DNA of 64,000 nucleotides from CBDCAS01 sp965214015. Its GTDB lineage: Bacteria > Pseudomonadota > Gammaproteobacteria > Coxiellales > Coxiellaceae. Of the stretch, positions 55,026-64,000 are shown in pieces (the first letter of the stretch is position 1; each line of letters begins with the position of its first letter). The stretch covers positions 335,893 through 399,892 of the forward strand of contig CBDCAS010000022.1 of assembly GCA_965214015.1 (NCBI GenBank), read 5' to 3'. The translations under genes were made by a program, and so were the position numbers. Under the pieces are notes generated by a model. That model was given only the letters and a program-made list of their open reading frames with translations, did not search any database and was not told the origin of the DNA.

Positions 55026-55964
55026 TTAAGTTATATTTTTCACCAATAAAACTGTGCGAGCACCACTTTGACAAATTAAATTAAGGGCATCTTTGTTTTG
55101 AATGTCGCGATATAAGGCGCGATGCACAAAGTCAGTTTTTATAGTGTGAAAAGGTTGGTAGCCTAGGGCATTAATTTTTTGTGTTCCTTTTTCAGCATTA
55201 GAAGACAATATTGCGACGTGATAACCTACATCAAATAAAGCATTTAAAGGTACTGTTATATCATGTTGATCATGGTATTGACTGTTATGTGTTTCAAAAA
55301 TAATGATAGGAGATAAGTGCCCTGATTTAATACCAGGCAACATGCCGTTAAAAATATCTACTTCATGACCTTCGACATCCATACGAATGAGATCAATATA
55401 TCCAAACTCATTTTGTATATCATCTACTGTATAAGTTTTTACAGCTATTGCCTCTCCTGTTAAGTGCTTTGCTGTTGAGCCGCTTTGATGAAAAGTATTT
55501 AGGTTGGAAGCAGAGGCTAAATAGAAGGATCGTGTTTTAGAAGTGTTGGAAATAGCGCCAGGTTTTATAGTAACTGTATTCTGGCATTGATTAAGATCGA
55601 TATTACGTTTTAGTAATTCTATATTGGTAGGTGAAGGTTCAACAGCAATAATTCTGCCGCCTGGAGCAATTTTTTGTGATTCCATAATAACGTAATAACC
55701 AATGTTAGCGCCAATATCAAGCACAGTCATACCAGGTTTTAGTACTTCTTCTAACATAATTTTATGGTCAAGTTCGCGCTGTCCAAATAAAATTAATGTG
55801 CGAGAAATACCAGGATCAGTAACATCAAGCCACATCGAATAGTTATAAATAGATTTTTTAATGTAGCGTAGTGATTTTATTTTTTTATATAAATTTATTT
55901 TACATCGATTCCATAGGGCTTTTATGAATCCGTAAAAGCCAAGATAATTGAGTATAGCAATCAC
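55026..55964 (-). CDS. FkbM-family methyltransferase (1)
   Basis: A 312-residue SAM-dependent methyltransferase of the FkbM type, which usually O-methylates sugars or polyketide-like hydroxyls. Motif I is GMTVLDIGANIGYYVIMES, followed by IIAVEPSPTNIELLKRNI, and the family's IDLIRMDVEGHEVDIFNGM. The nearby FkbM gene, 13 bases upstream, is probably from the same operon. A surface glycan or O-antigen decoration role is likely but cannot be shown. Confidence 0.88.
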   Translation of the reverse strand: MIAILNYLGFYGFIKALWNRCKINLYKKIKSLRYIKKSIYNYSMWLDVTDPGISRTLILFGQRELDHKIMLEEVLKPGMTVLDIGANIGYYVIMESQKIAPGGRIIAVEPSPTNIELLKRNIDLNQCQNTVTIKPGAISNTSKTRSFYLASASNLNTFHQSGSTAKHLTGEAIAVKTYTVDDIQNEFGYIDLIRMDVEGHEVDIFNGMLPGIKSGHLSPIIIFETHNSQYHDQHDITVPLNALFDVGYHVAILSSNAEKGTQKINALGYQPFHTIKTDFVHRALYRDIQNKDALNLICQSGARTVLLVKNIT

Positions 55965-55977
55965 ATGATTTCCTTAT

Positions 55978-56808
55978 TTAGGTTGTAGAAGATATTTCAC
56001 TGAGTGAAAATGATTGAATGGCTGTGCCATCAAGCTCAGTGATACGGTAGTTTAAGGAATGAATTAAATCGATTAACTCACTAATAGTGTGGCCTAATGC
56101 TTTAAGATGGGAAGGATGAATGCTGAGATAAAGAGTAGGTTGGTGACAAAGAAGTGTTTGTCGTGCGCCTTGTAGAACAGCTAGTTCATAACCTTCAACA
56201 TCAATTTTGATAACATTGGGGCAAAGTTGGTATTTTTGACAGAAGTAATCTAGGGTGATTTGTTGTTTAGTAGATTGTCTAAAATCACCTTGGTGCTGCA
56301 TAGGAACGACTGAATTCATACCTGTATCAGACGCTAGCTCATAGAATAGCACTTTTTCTTTATTAATATTGCCTACTAATAATGGAATGACTGTGACATT
56401 ATTAATATGATTTCTTTTTAAATGATATTTTAAATAACGACGATTTTCATGAGCAGGTTCAAAAGCATAGACAGTGCCTTTAGAGGCAATTACTTGGCTT
56501 ATAGGTAAAGATACTAAACCGATATGGGCGCCAATATCTAGTATGCAATGTTGATTACGACAATGCTCAACACAGGCTTTAAATCCTGCATTATGTTGCT
56601 TGCCCCACTGATGAAAGGCACTAAAAGCAAAGCGAGGATGAAATCGAAAAGGCCCATAAGGACCAATTTTTTGTTTTGCTGAAGTAAAGATAGGGAGTGC
56701 GTGAACAAAATGACGATAAACACGACCCAGGTATGTCCATATAAAGTGATAACGTTTTAAGGGTCCATGTCTTAGGTATCGTAGTGCTGAGCGCATGAGT
56801 CTGTCCAT
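55978..56808 (-). CDS. FkbM-family methyltransferase (2)
   Basis: A 276-residue FkbM-type methyltransferase: HCILDIGAHIGLVSLPISQV (motif I), VYAFEPAHENRRYLKYHL, and VIKIDVEGYELAVLQGARQT. It differs clearly from the neighbouring copy, so it is not a recent duplicate. It begins the pair; the upstream 200 bases contain an AT-rich promoter-like region. Confidence 0.88.
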   Translation of the reverse strand: MDRLMRSALRYLRHGPLKRYHFIWTYLGRVYRHFVHALPIFTSAKQKIGPYGPFRFHPRFAFSAFHQWGKQHNAGFKACVEHCRNQHCILDIGAHIGLVSLPISQVIASKGTVYAFEPAHENRRYLKYHLKRNHINNVTVIPLLVGNINKEKVLFYELASDTGMNSVVPMQHQGDFRQSTKQQITLDYFCQKYQLCPNVIKIDVEGYELAVLQGARQTLLCHQPTLYLSIHPSHLKALGHTISELIDLIHSLNYRITELDGTAIQSFSLSEISSTT

Positions 56809-57012
56809 TTAGTTATTTGAATAGCACAAGATATTCTTTTTATATTATTTATTAGGGTGCGTCCAGTAAATTTAGGGGTGATTTTGTTTATGATGTTCTT
56901 GCCATTTTAGATAAAATGCATTGTATCGTTTGCACAATCAGATTCTTTTCTGCTGACCCTAAGTTAGGTAAAATCAAACCATGTTATGAATATTTTCTAC
57001 TAGAGTTGGTCA

Positions 57013-58503
57013 ATGAGTGCACTTTATCAAACAAGCCAAATTCGTGAATTAGAATCCTGTATTTATTCCAAAGGTATTAAGACCGACGTTGGTTTGATGA
57101 ATAAAGCAGGTGGTACTGCTTTTCGTGTTTTATTGGACTATTGGCCTTCTGCTCGCTCTATTCTTGTTGTTGCTGGTAGAGGCAATAATGGGGGAGATGG
57201 TTTTGTTCTGGCACGTTTAGCTAAAGAAGCAGGTTTAGCTGTATATTTGTTGACACTAGCCTGTTTGTCAGAGTACCAAGGTCCTGCAAAAAAGGCAGCT
57301 AAGGCTTGTATTGAGGCAGGAGTGTGTTTAACAGAATATACAGGCTCATTAGAACCTGCTGTGGATGTTGTCGTAGATGCTGTGCTGGGGATTGGTTTAA
57401 ACAAAGAGGTGAGTGGCACTTATGCCACAGTGATTCAACAAATTAATGCGATAAAAAAACCAGTATTGTCGTTGGATGTGCCTTCAGGCTTGGATGTTGA
57501 TACAGGGAGTATCCGAGGAGTTGCTGTAGATGCTGATGTAACAGTCACTTTTATTGCTCTAAAAGCTGGGCTGCTCACTTATAGAGGCGTAGCTCAATGT
57601 GGTACATTGATCTGCGATGACTTAGGGCTTTGCACCCAAGTATTTTCTAAAGTAGCCCCTATTGCAACGCTTATAGATTGGCAAGAATTAAGCAATCAAT
57701 TGCCAAAGCGCCAACGTGATAGCCATAAAGGATGTTATGGCCATGTGTTAATTATCGGGGGTGATTATGGTATGGCAGGAGCAGTACAGTTAGCTGCAGA
57801 AGCTGCCTTGCGAGTAGGGGCTGGTCTTGTCACAGTGGCTACGCGTCCAGAACATGTGTCTATTGTGAATAGCTACCGTCCAGAAATCATGTGCTTTCCA
57901 CTTTTGCAGGAGGAGGATTTAGAGCCTTTATTAGAGAGAGCAACGCTTATTGTAATAGGGCCTGGTTTGGGAAAAACCAAGTGGGCGTGGCAATTATTAC
58001 AAGTAGTATTAAGAGGGAGGCATCCTGTCGTATTGGACGCTGATGCATTAAATCTCTTAGCGAACACTCCTAGGCAGTTGCCTTATTCGGTACTAACACC
58101 TCATCCTGGTGAAGCAGCTCGTCTATTGAATACTTCAGTGGCCGCAGTACAAGCAGACCGCTTTAAAGCAGCAGCAGCACTGCAAAGGCGTTATGGGGGT
58201 GTCATTGTATTAAAAGGGGCAGGCAGTATAGTTCAGTCTGATGATGCTTTACCTTCTGTGTGTTCTTTTGGTAATCCGGGTATGGCTTCTGGTGGTATGG
58301 GGGATGTGCTAAGTGGTGTTATCGGTGGTTTAATAGCACAGCAATGGTCGTTATCATTATCAGCTAAGCTAGGAGTGATGGTGCATGCATTAGCAGCAGA
58401 TCGTGCTGCAAAAGAAGGCGGTGAGCGAGGCTTATTAGCAAGCGATTTAATGCCTCACCTGCGTCATTTAATGAATCCTACAATAGTAGAGTCCAATGAG
58501 TGA
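57013..58503 (+). CDS. nnr: Bifunctional NAD(P)H-hydrate epimerase / ADP-dependent dehydratase
   Basis: A 496-residue two-domain enzyme that repairs hydrated NAD(P)H. The N-terminal epimerase domain has VVAGRGNNGGDGFVLARLA and VVDAVLGIGL; the C-terminal ribokinase-like dehydratase domain has GGDYGMAGAVQLAAEAALRVGAGLVTVAT, LTPHPGEAARLL, and GNPGMASGGMGDVLSGVIGGL. Like E. coli YjeF/Nnr (515). It overlaps tsaE by 8 bases and heads the operon nnr-tsaE-amidase-mutL-miaA, the usual gammaproteobacterial order. Confidence 0.97.
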   Translation: MSALYQTSQIRELESCIYSKGIKTDVGLMNKAGGTAFRVLLDYWPSARSILVVAGRGNNGGDGFVLARLAKEAGLAVYLLTLACLSEYQGPAKKAAKACIEAGVCLTEYTGSLEPAVDVVVDAVLGIGLNKEVSGTYATVIQQINAIKKPVLSLDVPSGLDVDTGSIRGVAVDADVTVTFIALKAGLLTYRGVAQCGTLICDDLGLCTQVFSKVAPIATLIDWQELSNQLPKRQRDSHKGCYGHVLIIGGDYGMAGAVQLAAEAALRVGAGLVTVATRPEHVSIVNSYRPEIMCFPLLQEEDLEPLLERATLIVIGPGLGKTKWAWQLLQVVLRGRHPVVLDADALNLLANTPRQLPYSVLTPHPGEAARLLNTSVAAVQADRFKAAAALQRRYGGVIVLKGAGSIVQSDDALPSVCSFGNPGMASGGMGDVLSGVIGGLIAQQWSLSLSAKLGVMVHALAADRAAKEGGERGLLASDLMPHLRHLMNPTIVESNE

Positions 58504-58915
58504 GCCAATTTTTATTGCTGATCGGGCAATGATGTTAGCTTTTGGGAAGCGTTTAGCCAATATGGCTAAGCCAGGGGATGTGATTTATCTAAGTGGTGAA
58601 TTAGGGTCAGGGAAAACTACCTTAGCACAAGGTTTTTTACGATCTTTTGGTATTACAGGTTCTATTAAAAGTCCAAGTTTTACTTTGGTTGAAGGCTATC
58701 ATGTTAATACATTAGATTTATTTCATTTTGATTTTTATCGTTTAAAAAACCCTGATGAGTTATTAGAAATTGGTTTAAGTGATTATTTAAATGAGCATTC
58801 TATCTGTTTGATTGAATGGCCAGAAAAAGCGTTAAATTACTTGCCTAAAGCGTCTTATTATTGCACAATACGAATGTTAGAAAATGGTAGCGGACGTTGG
58901 GTAACCCTGGAATGA
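58496..58915 (+). CDS. tsaE: tRNA threonylcarbamoyladenosine ATPase TsaE
   Basis: A 139-residue ATPase that works with TsaB and TsaD to make t6A at tRNA position 37. Walker A is GELGSGKTTLAQG, and the family sequences KSPSFTLVEGYH and HFDFYRL are clear. It starts inside nnr and shares ATGA with the amidase gene, so expression is coupled. Confidence 0.97.
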   Translation: MSEPIFIADRAMMLAFGKRLANMAKPGDVIYLSGELGSGKTTLAQGFLRSFGITGSIKSPSFTLVEGYHVNTLDLFHFDFYRLKNPDELLEIGLSDYLNEHSICLIEWPEKALNYLPKASYYCTIRMLENGSGRWVTLE

Positions 58916-60078
58916 TCTTTAAGCGAAGGATGCTTTTTATTATTTTATGCTATTGTTTTTCTTGCTCAACGAAGGCAACTACTTTACCGACTTTGTTAAA
59001 AAAAGTGCATGTTAGGGTAGAGCATTCAAAGGTTCATTTTATTTTTGATGCAAACCATCCGATTCATTACCATTCATTTCAATTGAGTCGTCCTGATCGT
59101 TTAGTCATTGATATTGCTCATGGTCAGGTGACCAAATCTCTGTATATATTTTTAACAAAGTTAGCGCAAGGCCCAATAAGGAGAGTCCGTATAGCTCATC
59201 GGTCTAATGATAATTTGCGTATGGTATTTGATTTAAAATATCCCTCTAATTCAGCGCTCTTGGCTCTAGAGCCATCCCATCATAAGCCTTACCGTTTAGA
59301 GCTTAGTTTTTTAATAAAAAGTAGCTTCGCTCTTAGAAAGAAGATACAAAAATCATTACGTGATATTGTTATTGTCATTGATCCAGGACATGGAGGAAAA
59401 GATCCAGGTGCCATAGGGCCTGGTGGAACTTATGAAAAAAATATTGTTTTGTCGATTGCTAAAAAGCTGCAAATGATGATCAATCGGCAACCTGGTTTTC
59501 ATGCGATATTAACGCGTTATCGTGATGTCTATATTTCATTAAGAGATCGTCTGACTATAGCACGTCGTTATAGGGCAGATATGTTTATCGCAATTCATGC
59601 TGATGCCTATAATGATCCCTCTGCACGCGGTGTATCAGTGTACGCTTTGTCAGATCGAGGGGCAACGAGTGAAGCGGCACGTTGGCTTGCAAAACGTGAG
59701 AATCAATCAGAGTTCATGGGAGGAGTCAATTTATCAGGGAGAGGGCCTGTTCTAAAATCGGTTTTAATTAATTTATCACAAACAGCTGTGATACGTGCCA
59801 GTTTAGTGGCAGGTACTCATATCATTTATTTCTTAAATCAGGTTGCTTATCTCCACTATCACCATATGGAACAGGCTGCTTTTGTCGTTTTAAAATCGCC
59901 TGATATTGCCTCATTATTAGTTGAAACCGGTTTTTTATCGAACTACTATGAAGAGCGTCGTTTACAGAATGCAGCCTATCAATATCAGCTAGCTGTCGCT
60001 ATGATGAAAGGCATTTGCTACTATTTCAAGCACTATCCGCCGCGTAATAGCCAGCTTGCCTATTGGCGTCACTCTTAG
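58912..60078 (+). CDS. N-acetylmuramoyl-L-alanine amidase (AmiC/AmiB type)
   Basis: A 388-residue periplasmic amidase that cuts the stem peptide from MurNAc during daughter-cell separation. The ATG at 58912 overlaps the tsaE stop and gives a signal-type start (MIFKRRMLFIILCYCFSCSTKAT). An AMIN localisation domain (about 20-125, LLKKVHVRVEHSKVHFIFDA) precedes Amidase_3 with zinc ligands in VIDPGHGGKDPGAIG and AIHADAYN and the catalytic glutamate in VETGFLSN. No C-terminal LysM, so it resembles AmiC more than E. coli AmiB, although position beside tsaE and mutL is that of amiB. Confidence 0.93.
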   Translation: MIFKRRMLFIILCYCFSCSTKATTLPTLLKKVHVRVEHSKVHFIFDANHPIHYHSFQLSRPDRLVIDIAHGQVTKSLYIFLTKLAQGPIRRVRIAHRSNDNLRMVFDLKYPSNSALLALEPSHHKPYRLELSFLIKSSFALRKKIQKSLRDIVIVIDPGHGGKDPGAIGPGGTYEKNIVLSIAKKLQMMINRQPGFHAILTRYRDVYISLRDRLTIARRYRADMFIAIHADAYNDPSARGVSVYALSDRGATSEAARWLAKRENQSEFMGGVNLSGRGPVLKSVLINLSQTAVIRASLVAGTHIIYFLNQVAYLHYHHMEQAAFVVLKSPDIASLLVETGFLSNYYEERRLQNAAYQYQLAVAMMKGICYYFKHYPPRNSQLAYWRHS

Positions 60079-60118
60079 GCTGATACTATCAGTCTAAGTA
60101 TTCTAAGAGGAATGATGG

Positions 60119-61867
60119 ATGCGTATTAAAGCACTGGACCAACAATTAGCCAATCAAATTTCTGCAGGTGAGGTAGTAGAGCGTCCTGCCTCTGTTGTGA
60201 AAGAGCTTTTTGAAAATAGTGTTGACTCAAAGGCCCAAAAGATTACGATTCATATTCAGCAAGGAGGGCATGAGCTTATTCGTATTACAGATGATGGGTG
60301 TGGGATTCATCCTGATGATCTATGGGTTGCCTTGCGTCGTCATTCTACAAGTAAAATTACAGCCCCTGAAGATTTGGACGCTATTCAAACCTTAGGCTTT
60401 CGTGGTGAGGCATTAGCCAGTATTGCCGCTGTTTCTCGGTTTAAATTAATTTCGCGTCAATTGAATAAAGACTCAGGTTTTTTTATTTATAGTGAAGCAG
60501 GGCATGTTGATGAAGCCATAGCACCTGTGGCGCATCCTCAAGGGACTAGAGTCGAAGTTCACGACCTTTTTTTTAATGTACCTGCACGTCGTAAATTCCT
60601 GCGAACTCCAAGGACTGAATTTTTCCAAATTGAATCAATTGTTCAAAAGCTAGCATTATGTCATTTTGATATTGCTATTAAACTTTTTCATAACCAAAAG
60701 ATGATTTATCATTTGCCTTTGGCCAAGGATACTTCAATGCAAGAAACTCGACTTGCCCAGTTATTGGGTAGCGAGTTTATGGAACATGCCGTGTTTATTG
60801 ATTTTTCGGCCTCTAACATGCGTTTATGGGGTTGGATGGCACTACCTACATTATCCCGCTCACAACCTGATATGCAATATTTTAATGTTAATAGCCGCTA
60901 TGTGCGTGATAAGGTATTGAACCATGCAGTACGTCATGCGTATCAGGATATATTATATCATGATCGTTATCCTAGTTTTGTGCTCTATCTTCAATGTAAC
61001 CCATCGATGGTGGATGTGAATGTGCATCCAAAAAAGCAAGAGGTTCGTTTTCGTGAGAGTTCGCTAGTGCATGACTTTATTGTTAAGGGGATCAAAGATG
61101 CACTGGCACAAGTAGGACCTGGCACTGACCGCAGTCATGTTGTTTCTGCTCCTATAGTGAGTCAAGTACAAGAGCAAGCGTCTCTGCCTTATAGAGCAAG
61201 AGATGTTGTGAATAAGGCAGTTCAGGAAACCAATACAGTGCAAGCACTAAAAACAGAGCCAGAGTATGAGAGAGATCCTCAAAAGTTTAAGCTAGGATTT
61301 GCTATTGCTCAGCTTCATGGTATTTATATTTTGGCAGAGGCTGAAAGTGGTTTGATCATGATCGATATGCATGCAGCACATGAGCGTATCCTTTATGAGA
61401 AGATGAAGTGCCAAATGAAAGCTCATGGTATAGAACATCAGCCTATGCTTGTTCCTATTAGTGTCTCTTTATTACCCCAAGATATGCGGCTTTGGGAGCA
61501 TTATCACAATATGTTTGATCGTGTTGGATTAATGACTAATGCTTCTGGGCCAAATACTATTATTATTCGTCAGATGCCCACTTTATTGAAAAGCACTCCT
61601 GTGGATGTTTTGATCAAAGACATGTTGGCAGATTTACAAGAGTGTGGTAGTAGTCAACGACTTGAAGACTCTATAGATATGATTTTAGGTAATATGGCCT
61701 GTCATGCTGCTATTAAAGCCAACCATCGTCTTAATATTCCTGAAATGAACGCTATGCTTCGTGATATGGAAAAGACGCCTAATCATGGCTTTTGTAATCA
61801 TGGTCGACCAACGTGGGTAGAGTGGAATTTGAAGGAATTAGACAAATTTTTCTTACGTGGGCGATGA
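60119..61867 (+). CDS. mutL: DNA mismatch repair protein MutL
   Basis: A 582-residue MutL. The GHKL ATPase domain shows IRIKALDQQLANQISAGEV-like start, ENSVDSKAQKITIHI, TDDGCGIHPDDL and GFRGEALASIAAVS. The C-terminal dimerisation domain includes AHERILYEKMK and CNHGRPTW. It lacks the DQHA-type endonuclease metal motif (reads DMHAAHERI), a sign of an endonuclease-free, MutH-type or Dam-independent lineage cannot be settled. Shares ATGA with miaA. Confidence 0.97.
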   Translation: MRIKALDQQLANQISAGEVVERPASVVKELFENSVDSKAQKITIHIQQGGHELIRITDDGCGIHPDDLWVALRRHSTSKITAPEDLDAIQTLGFRGEALASIAAVSRFKLISRQLNKDSGFFIYSEAGHVDEAIAPVAHPQGTRVEVHDLFFNVPARRKFLRTPRTEFFQIESIVQKLALCHFDIAIKLFHNQKMIYHLPLAKDTSMQETRLAQLLGSEFMEHAVFIDFSASNMRLWGWMALPTLSRSQPDMQYFNVNSRYVRDKVLNHAVRHAYQDILYHDRYPSFVLYLQCNPSMVDVNVHPKKQEVRFRESSLVHDFIVKGIKDALAQVGPGTDRSHVVSAPIVSQVQEQASLPYRARDVVNKAVQETNTVQALKTEPEYERDPQKFKLGFAIAQLHGIYILAEAESGLIMIDMHAAHERILYEKMKCQMKAHGIEHQPMLVPISVSLLPQDMRLWEHYHNMFDRVGLMTNASGPNTIIIRQMPTLLKSTPVDVLIKDMLADLQECGSSQRLEDSIDMILGNMACHAAIKANHRLNIPEMNAMLRDMEKTPNHGFCNHGRPTWVEWNLKELDKFFLRGR

Positions 61868-62814
61868 ACCAGTCGATGCAGCCAGTGATTTGTCTAATGG
61901 GTCCTACCGCTACAGGTAAAACGGAGTTAGCGATCAGGCTGGTGCAGCAATTTCCTTGTGAGATTGTCAGTGTTGATTCAGCGATGGTCTACCGTGACAT
62001 GAACATTGGTACGGCAAAACCCACTCCTGAGGAGTTAATAAAAGCACCTCATCAGCTCATTGATCTTTGTGACCCTGTAATCGCTTATTCTGCAGGAGGT
62101 TTTCGTCAAGACGCTATTGCAGCTATGATAAAAATTATTAATAGAGGAAAAATTCCTCTATTAGTGGGCGGCACGATGTTGTATTTCCATGTTTTGCAAA
62201 ATGGTATGGCGGTATTACCAAAAGCAGAGGATGCAGTTCGTGAATCTTTATTACGTGAAGCAGAAAAAATAGGTTGGCAAGGTTTATATAGAAAATTGCA
62301 GCATATCGATCCTAAAATGGCAGTGCAACTTCATCCTAATGATTCACAGCGTATTCAACGTGCCTTAGAAATCTATGAAATTACAGGCCAAACAATGACA
62401 GAATTACGCAAGGTTCATTCTGCTCAGTCGCTTCCCTATACCTTTGTGAATCTTATTATTGAGCCTCAAGATCGAGGTTGTTTGCACCGTCGTATTGAGC
62501 AACGTTTTAAACTGATGTTAAAGGCAGGTTTTTTAGAGGAAGTGGCGCAGTTAAAGTCTCGGCATGATTTACATGATGGACTGCCATCAATTCGTACAGT
62601 AGGGTATCGTCAAGTATGGGCCTACTTAAATAATGAATATAGTAAAGAAAAAATGCAAGAACGAGTCATTATTGCAACACGTCAATTAGCAAAACGACAG
62701 TTAACCTGGTTGCGCAGTTGGAACATGAGCTGTCGATTCTATTTTGAAGATCAGAGACTTTTTTCTCAGTTGGCTCTTTATTTAGAAAAGTATTTTAATG
62801 AAAATTACTATTGA
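61864..62814 (+). CDS. miaA: tRNA dimethylallyltransferase MiaA
   Basis: A 316-residue enzyme that prenylates adenine-37 of tRNAs reading UNN codons. The ATG at 61864 overlaps the mutL stop and gives MNQSMQPVICLMGPTATGKTELA, with the Walker-like P-loop GPTATGKTE. The DSAMVYRDMNIGTAKPT block and QLAKRQLTWLRSW near the C-terminus confirm the family. No hfq follows; a YkuD gene takes its place, which differs from E. coli. Confidence 0.97.
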   Translation: MNQSMQPVICLMGPTATGKTELAIRLVQQFPCEIVSVDSAMVYRDMNIGTAKPTPEELIKAPHQLIDLCDPVIAYSAGGFRQDAIAAMIKIINRGKIPLLVGGTMLYFHVLQNGMAVLPKAEDAVRESLLREAEKIGWQGLYRKLQHIDPKMAVQLHPNDSQRIQRALEIYEITGQTMTELRKVHSAQSLPYTFVNLIIEPQDRGCLHRRIEQRFKLMLKAGFLEEVAQLKSRHDLHDGLPSIRTVGYRQVWAYLNNEYSKEKMQERVIIATRQLAKRQLTWLRSWNMSCRFYFEDQRLFSQLALYLEKYFNENYY

Positions 62815-63277
62815 TATTGCAACGCAGACACTTTATCTATTAGATAAAGCGCGTAAACGGGGGGTTCAATATTCTGTATCTACAGCATTAAACGGTATTG
62901 GTGAGCAGAAAAACAGTGGAAAAACACCACGTGGTACTCATATTATTCGTGCTAAAATTGGAAAAAATTGCCCTGTTAATACGGTTTTTGTCAATCGTCG
63001 ACCAACAGGTGAAATCTATGAACCGGATATGAAAGCCAAGCAGCCCAATCGAGATTGGATTTTAACGCGGATTTTATGGCTTTCTGGCTTGGAAGTCGGT
63101 AAAAATCGCCTAGGTCTTGTAGATACTATGCAGCGCTACATCTATATTCATGGGATCCCTGATGAAGTTTTAGTGGGCAAGCCAGGGTCAAAGGGTTGTA
63201 TTCGTATGCATAACGATGATTTACTGGATTTATACCATCGTGTTTCAGTAGGATGTTTTGTAGAGATCAAAGCTTAG
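62798..63277 (+). CDS. L,D-transpeptidase (YkuD domain)
   Basis: A 159-residue protein consisting of little more than a YkuD catalytic domain. The active-site block is IYIHGIPDE...GSKGCIRMHNDDLLDLY, with the nucleophilic Cys in SKGCIRM. YkuD enzymes form 3-3 peptidoglycan cross-links or attach lipoproteins. No signal peptide is seen, so export or a cytoplasmic role is unclear. It starts within miaA (17-base overlap) and ends the operon, followed at once by a MITE-like element. Confidence 0.9.
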   Translation: MKITIDIATQTLYLLDKARKRGVQYSVSTALNGIGEQKNSGKTPRGTHIIRAKIGKNCPVNTVFVNRRPTGEIYEPDMKAKQPNRDWILTRILWLSGLEVGKNRLGLVDTMQRYIYIHGIPDEVLVGKPGSKGCIRMHNDDLLDLYHRVSVGCFVEIKA

Positions 63278-63424
63278 GATTTGTTTAGTGCTCCTGGTGA
63301 TAAAACGTGTTGGCCTAGCTAACGAACTGTTTTGTTCAATAGAAAGACTATTATGCCTTAATAGTTTGTTTATTGGATCTTAATCTTCACGTTTTTCGCT
63401 TCAGGTAAGCCCGTGTAAACAGCC
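63278..63424 (+). repeat. MITE-like element, copy C
   Basis: Begins directly after the YkuD stop with GATTTGTTTAGTG and ends near CGTGTAAACAGCCC, whose complement gives GGGCTGTTTACACG, so the ends share a TGTTTA core in inverted order. The inner core TCCTGGTGATAAAACGTGTTGG differs from copy A (34596) at one base, and both continue to GAAC.TTTTGTTCAATAG. It is longer than copy A and more diverged on the right. Confidence 0.65.
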
Positions 63425-63495
63425 CCCAAATCTTTTAAATTACTCTAGCTATGTTATGCTAAATAATTGAGTACTCTACAAGGATGAGATTCGTT

Positions 63496-64000
63496 ATGCA
63501 GCCTATTGGAAAAATAAACGATATACTCAAGTTTTGGTTTGGACATATTGAGGAAACTATTATCCCTTCTGAGCATCGGGCACGTCTTTGGTTTGGTGAA
63601 AATCCAGCAGTGGATACTCAGATAAAACAGCAGTTCAGTGCCTTGTTAAAAGCAGCAGTTAATAATGAGTGTCAAGATTGGCAGAAATCTGCGCGTGGAC
63701 GGCTTGCGTTGATTATTTTATTGGATCAATTTTCTCGTCATATTGATCGAAATACAGCGAGGGCCTATCAACAAGACTTAGAGGCATTGGAGATTTGTAC
63801 TCAGGGTATGGCATCAGAATGTGATCATGAATTAAGTCTTATTGAACGTGTATTTTTTTATTTTCCACTACTACACTCAGAGCAATTAATTTATCAAGAA
63901 CAGTCTGTTCGTGCCTATCAAATACTTTCTGAATTAGCTTTTTCTGAGACACGTGTTATTTATGATAGTTTTTTAAAGTTTGCTCATTATCATTATAATT
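63496..64000 (+). CDS. DUF924-family protein (C-terminus cut by window edge)
   Basis: An open frame of 168 codons starting at ATG 63496 (MQPIGKINDILKFWFG), with AGGATGAG upstream, runs off the right edge. DUF924 landmarks: ILKFWFGHIEE, RARLWFGENPAVDTQI, GRLALIILLDQFSRHIDRNTARAY and LIERVFFYFPLLHSE. The family has a TPR-like helical fold and no established function. Full-length members are about 180-190 residues, so little is missing. Confidence 0.88.
   Translation, partial: MQPIGKINDILKFWFGHIEETIIPSEHRARLWFGENPAVDTQIKQQFSALLKAAVNNECQDWQKSARGRLALIILLDQFSRHIDRNTARAYQQDLEALEICTQGMASECDHELSLIERVFFYFPLLHSEQLIYQEQSVRAYQILSELAFSETRVIYDSFLKFAHYHYN

Noticed and set aside
56860..56960. Sequence GGGTGCGTCCAGTAAATTTAGG as an insertion-sequence end
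   Set aside because: No inverted partner or transposase trace was found close by.
60065..60115. Hairpin CTGATA-C-TATCAG between the amidase gene and mutL
   Set aside because: Single-base loop and no T-run after it; likely chance.

Overview
This window is an AT-rich (by eye roughly 35-40% G+C) chromosomal stretch of a gammaproteobacterium. The order recA-recX-alaS-csrA followed by tRNA genes, the PAS/ArcB-type soluble kinase, the helical-repeat and multi-membrane-segment proteins of unknown function, and a cyclodipeptide synthase of the XYP type all point to the Legionellales (Legionella/Coxiella/Rickettsiella/Berkiella neighbourhood), probably a host-associated member. That placement is inference from gene content; there is no rRNA in the window.

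Layout. 1-9.7 kb holds envelope and DNA-repair housekeeping genes: a leftward mutS-mltB-glycosyltransferase operon with ATGA overlaps, then rightward pncC, recA-recX-alaS and csrA, and two divergent tRNAs (Arg-ACG, Ser-GCT). 10-17.7 kb is an accessory island: a VanX-type dipeptidase, a MATE-like membrane protein, a leftward three-gene operon (SemiSWEET/PQ-loop protein, cyclodipeptide synthase, double-PAS histidine kinase), a zinc alcohol dehydrogenase and a helical-repeat protein. 17.7-29.5 kb returns to the core: mfd, mnmA, pldA, a decayed-transposase intergenic region, tgt-yajC-secD-secF and ald. 29.5-38.1 kb has a porin and phosphate-binding-like protein pair, lepB, a MidA-like methyltransferase with TPRs, fumC, a large unknown membrane protein and tRNA-Arg(CCT). 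38.3-42.6 kb encodes an RND efflux pair. 43.1-51.4 kb is one giant gene (about 2744 codons) with about 21 near-identical helical repeats, a pentapeptide-like stretch, a long hydrophobic segment resembling the pore-forming part of large clostridial-type toxins, and a furin-like RVKR site. 51.4-64 kb contains a small lipoprotein, rnr, an outer-membrane barrel, a cysteine-rich secreted protein, two FkbM methyltransferases, and the nnr-tsaE-amidase-mutL-miaA-YkuD operon, ending in a truncated DUF924 gene.

The best candidate for an undescribed system is the PQ-loop transporter / cyclodipeptide synthase / PAS kinase operon at 12993-15592. The synthase keeps all the catalytic positions I can place by hand, and its neighbours suggest make, move and sense a cyclic dipeptide. 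The second is the giant repeat toxin-like protein. A family of short MITE-like elements with imperfect terminal inverted repeats is scattered in at least two, probably three, intergenic gaps. All homology statements come from reading motifs by eye; no database search was run.
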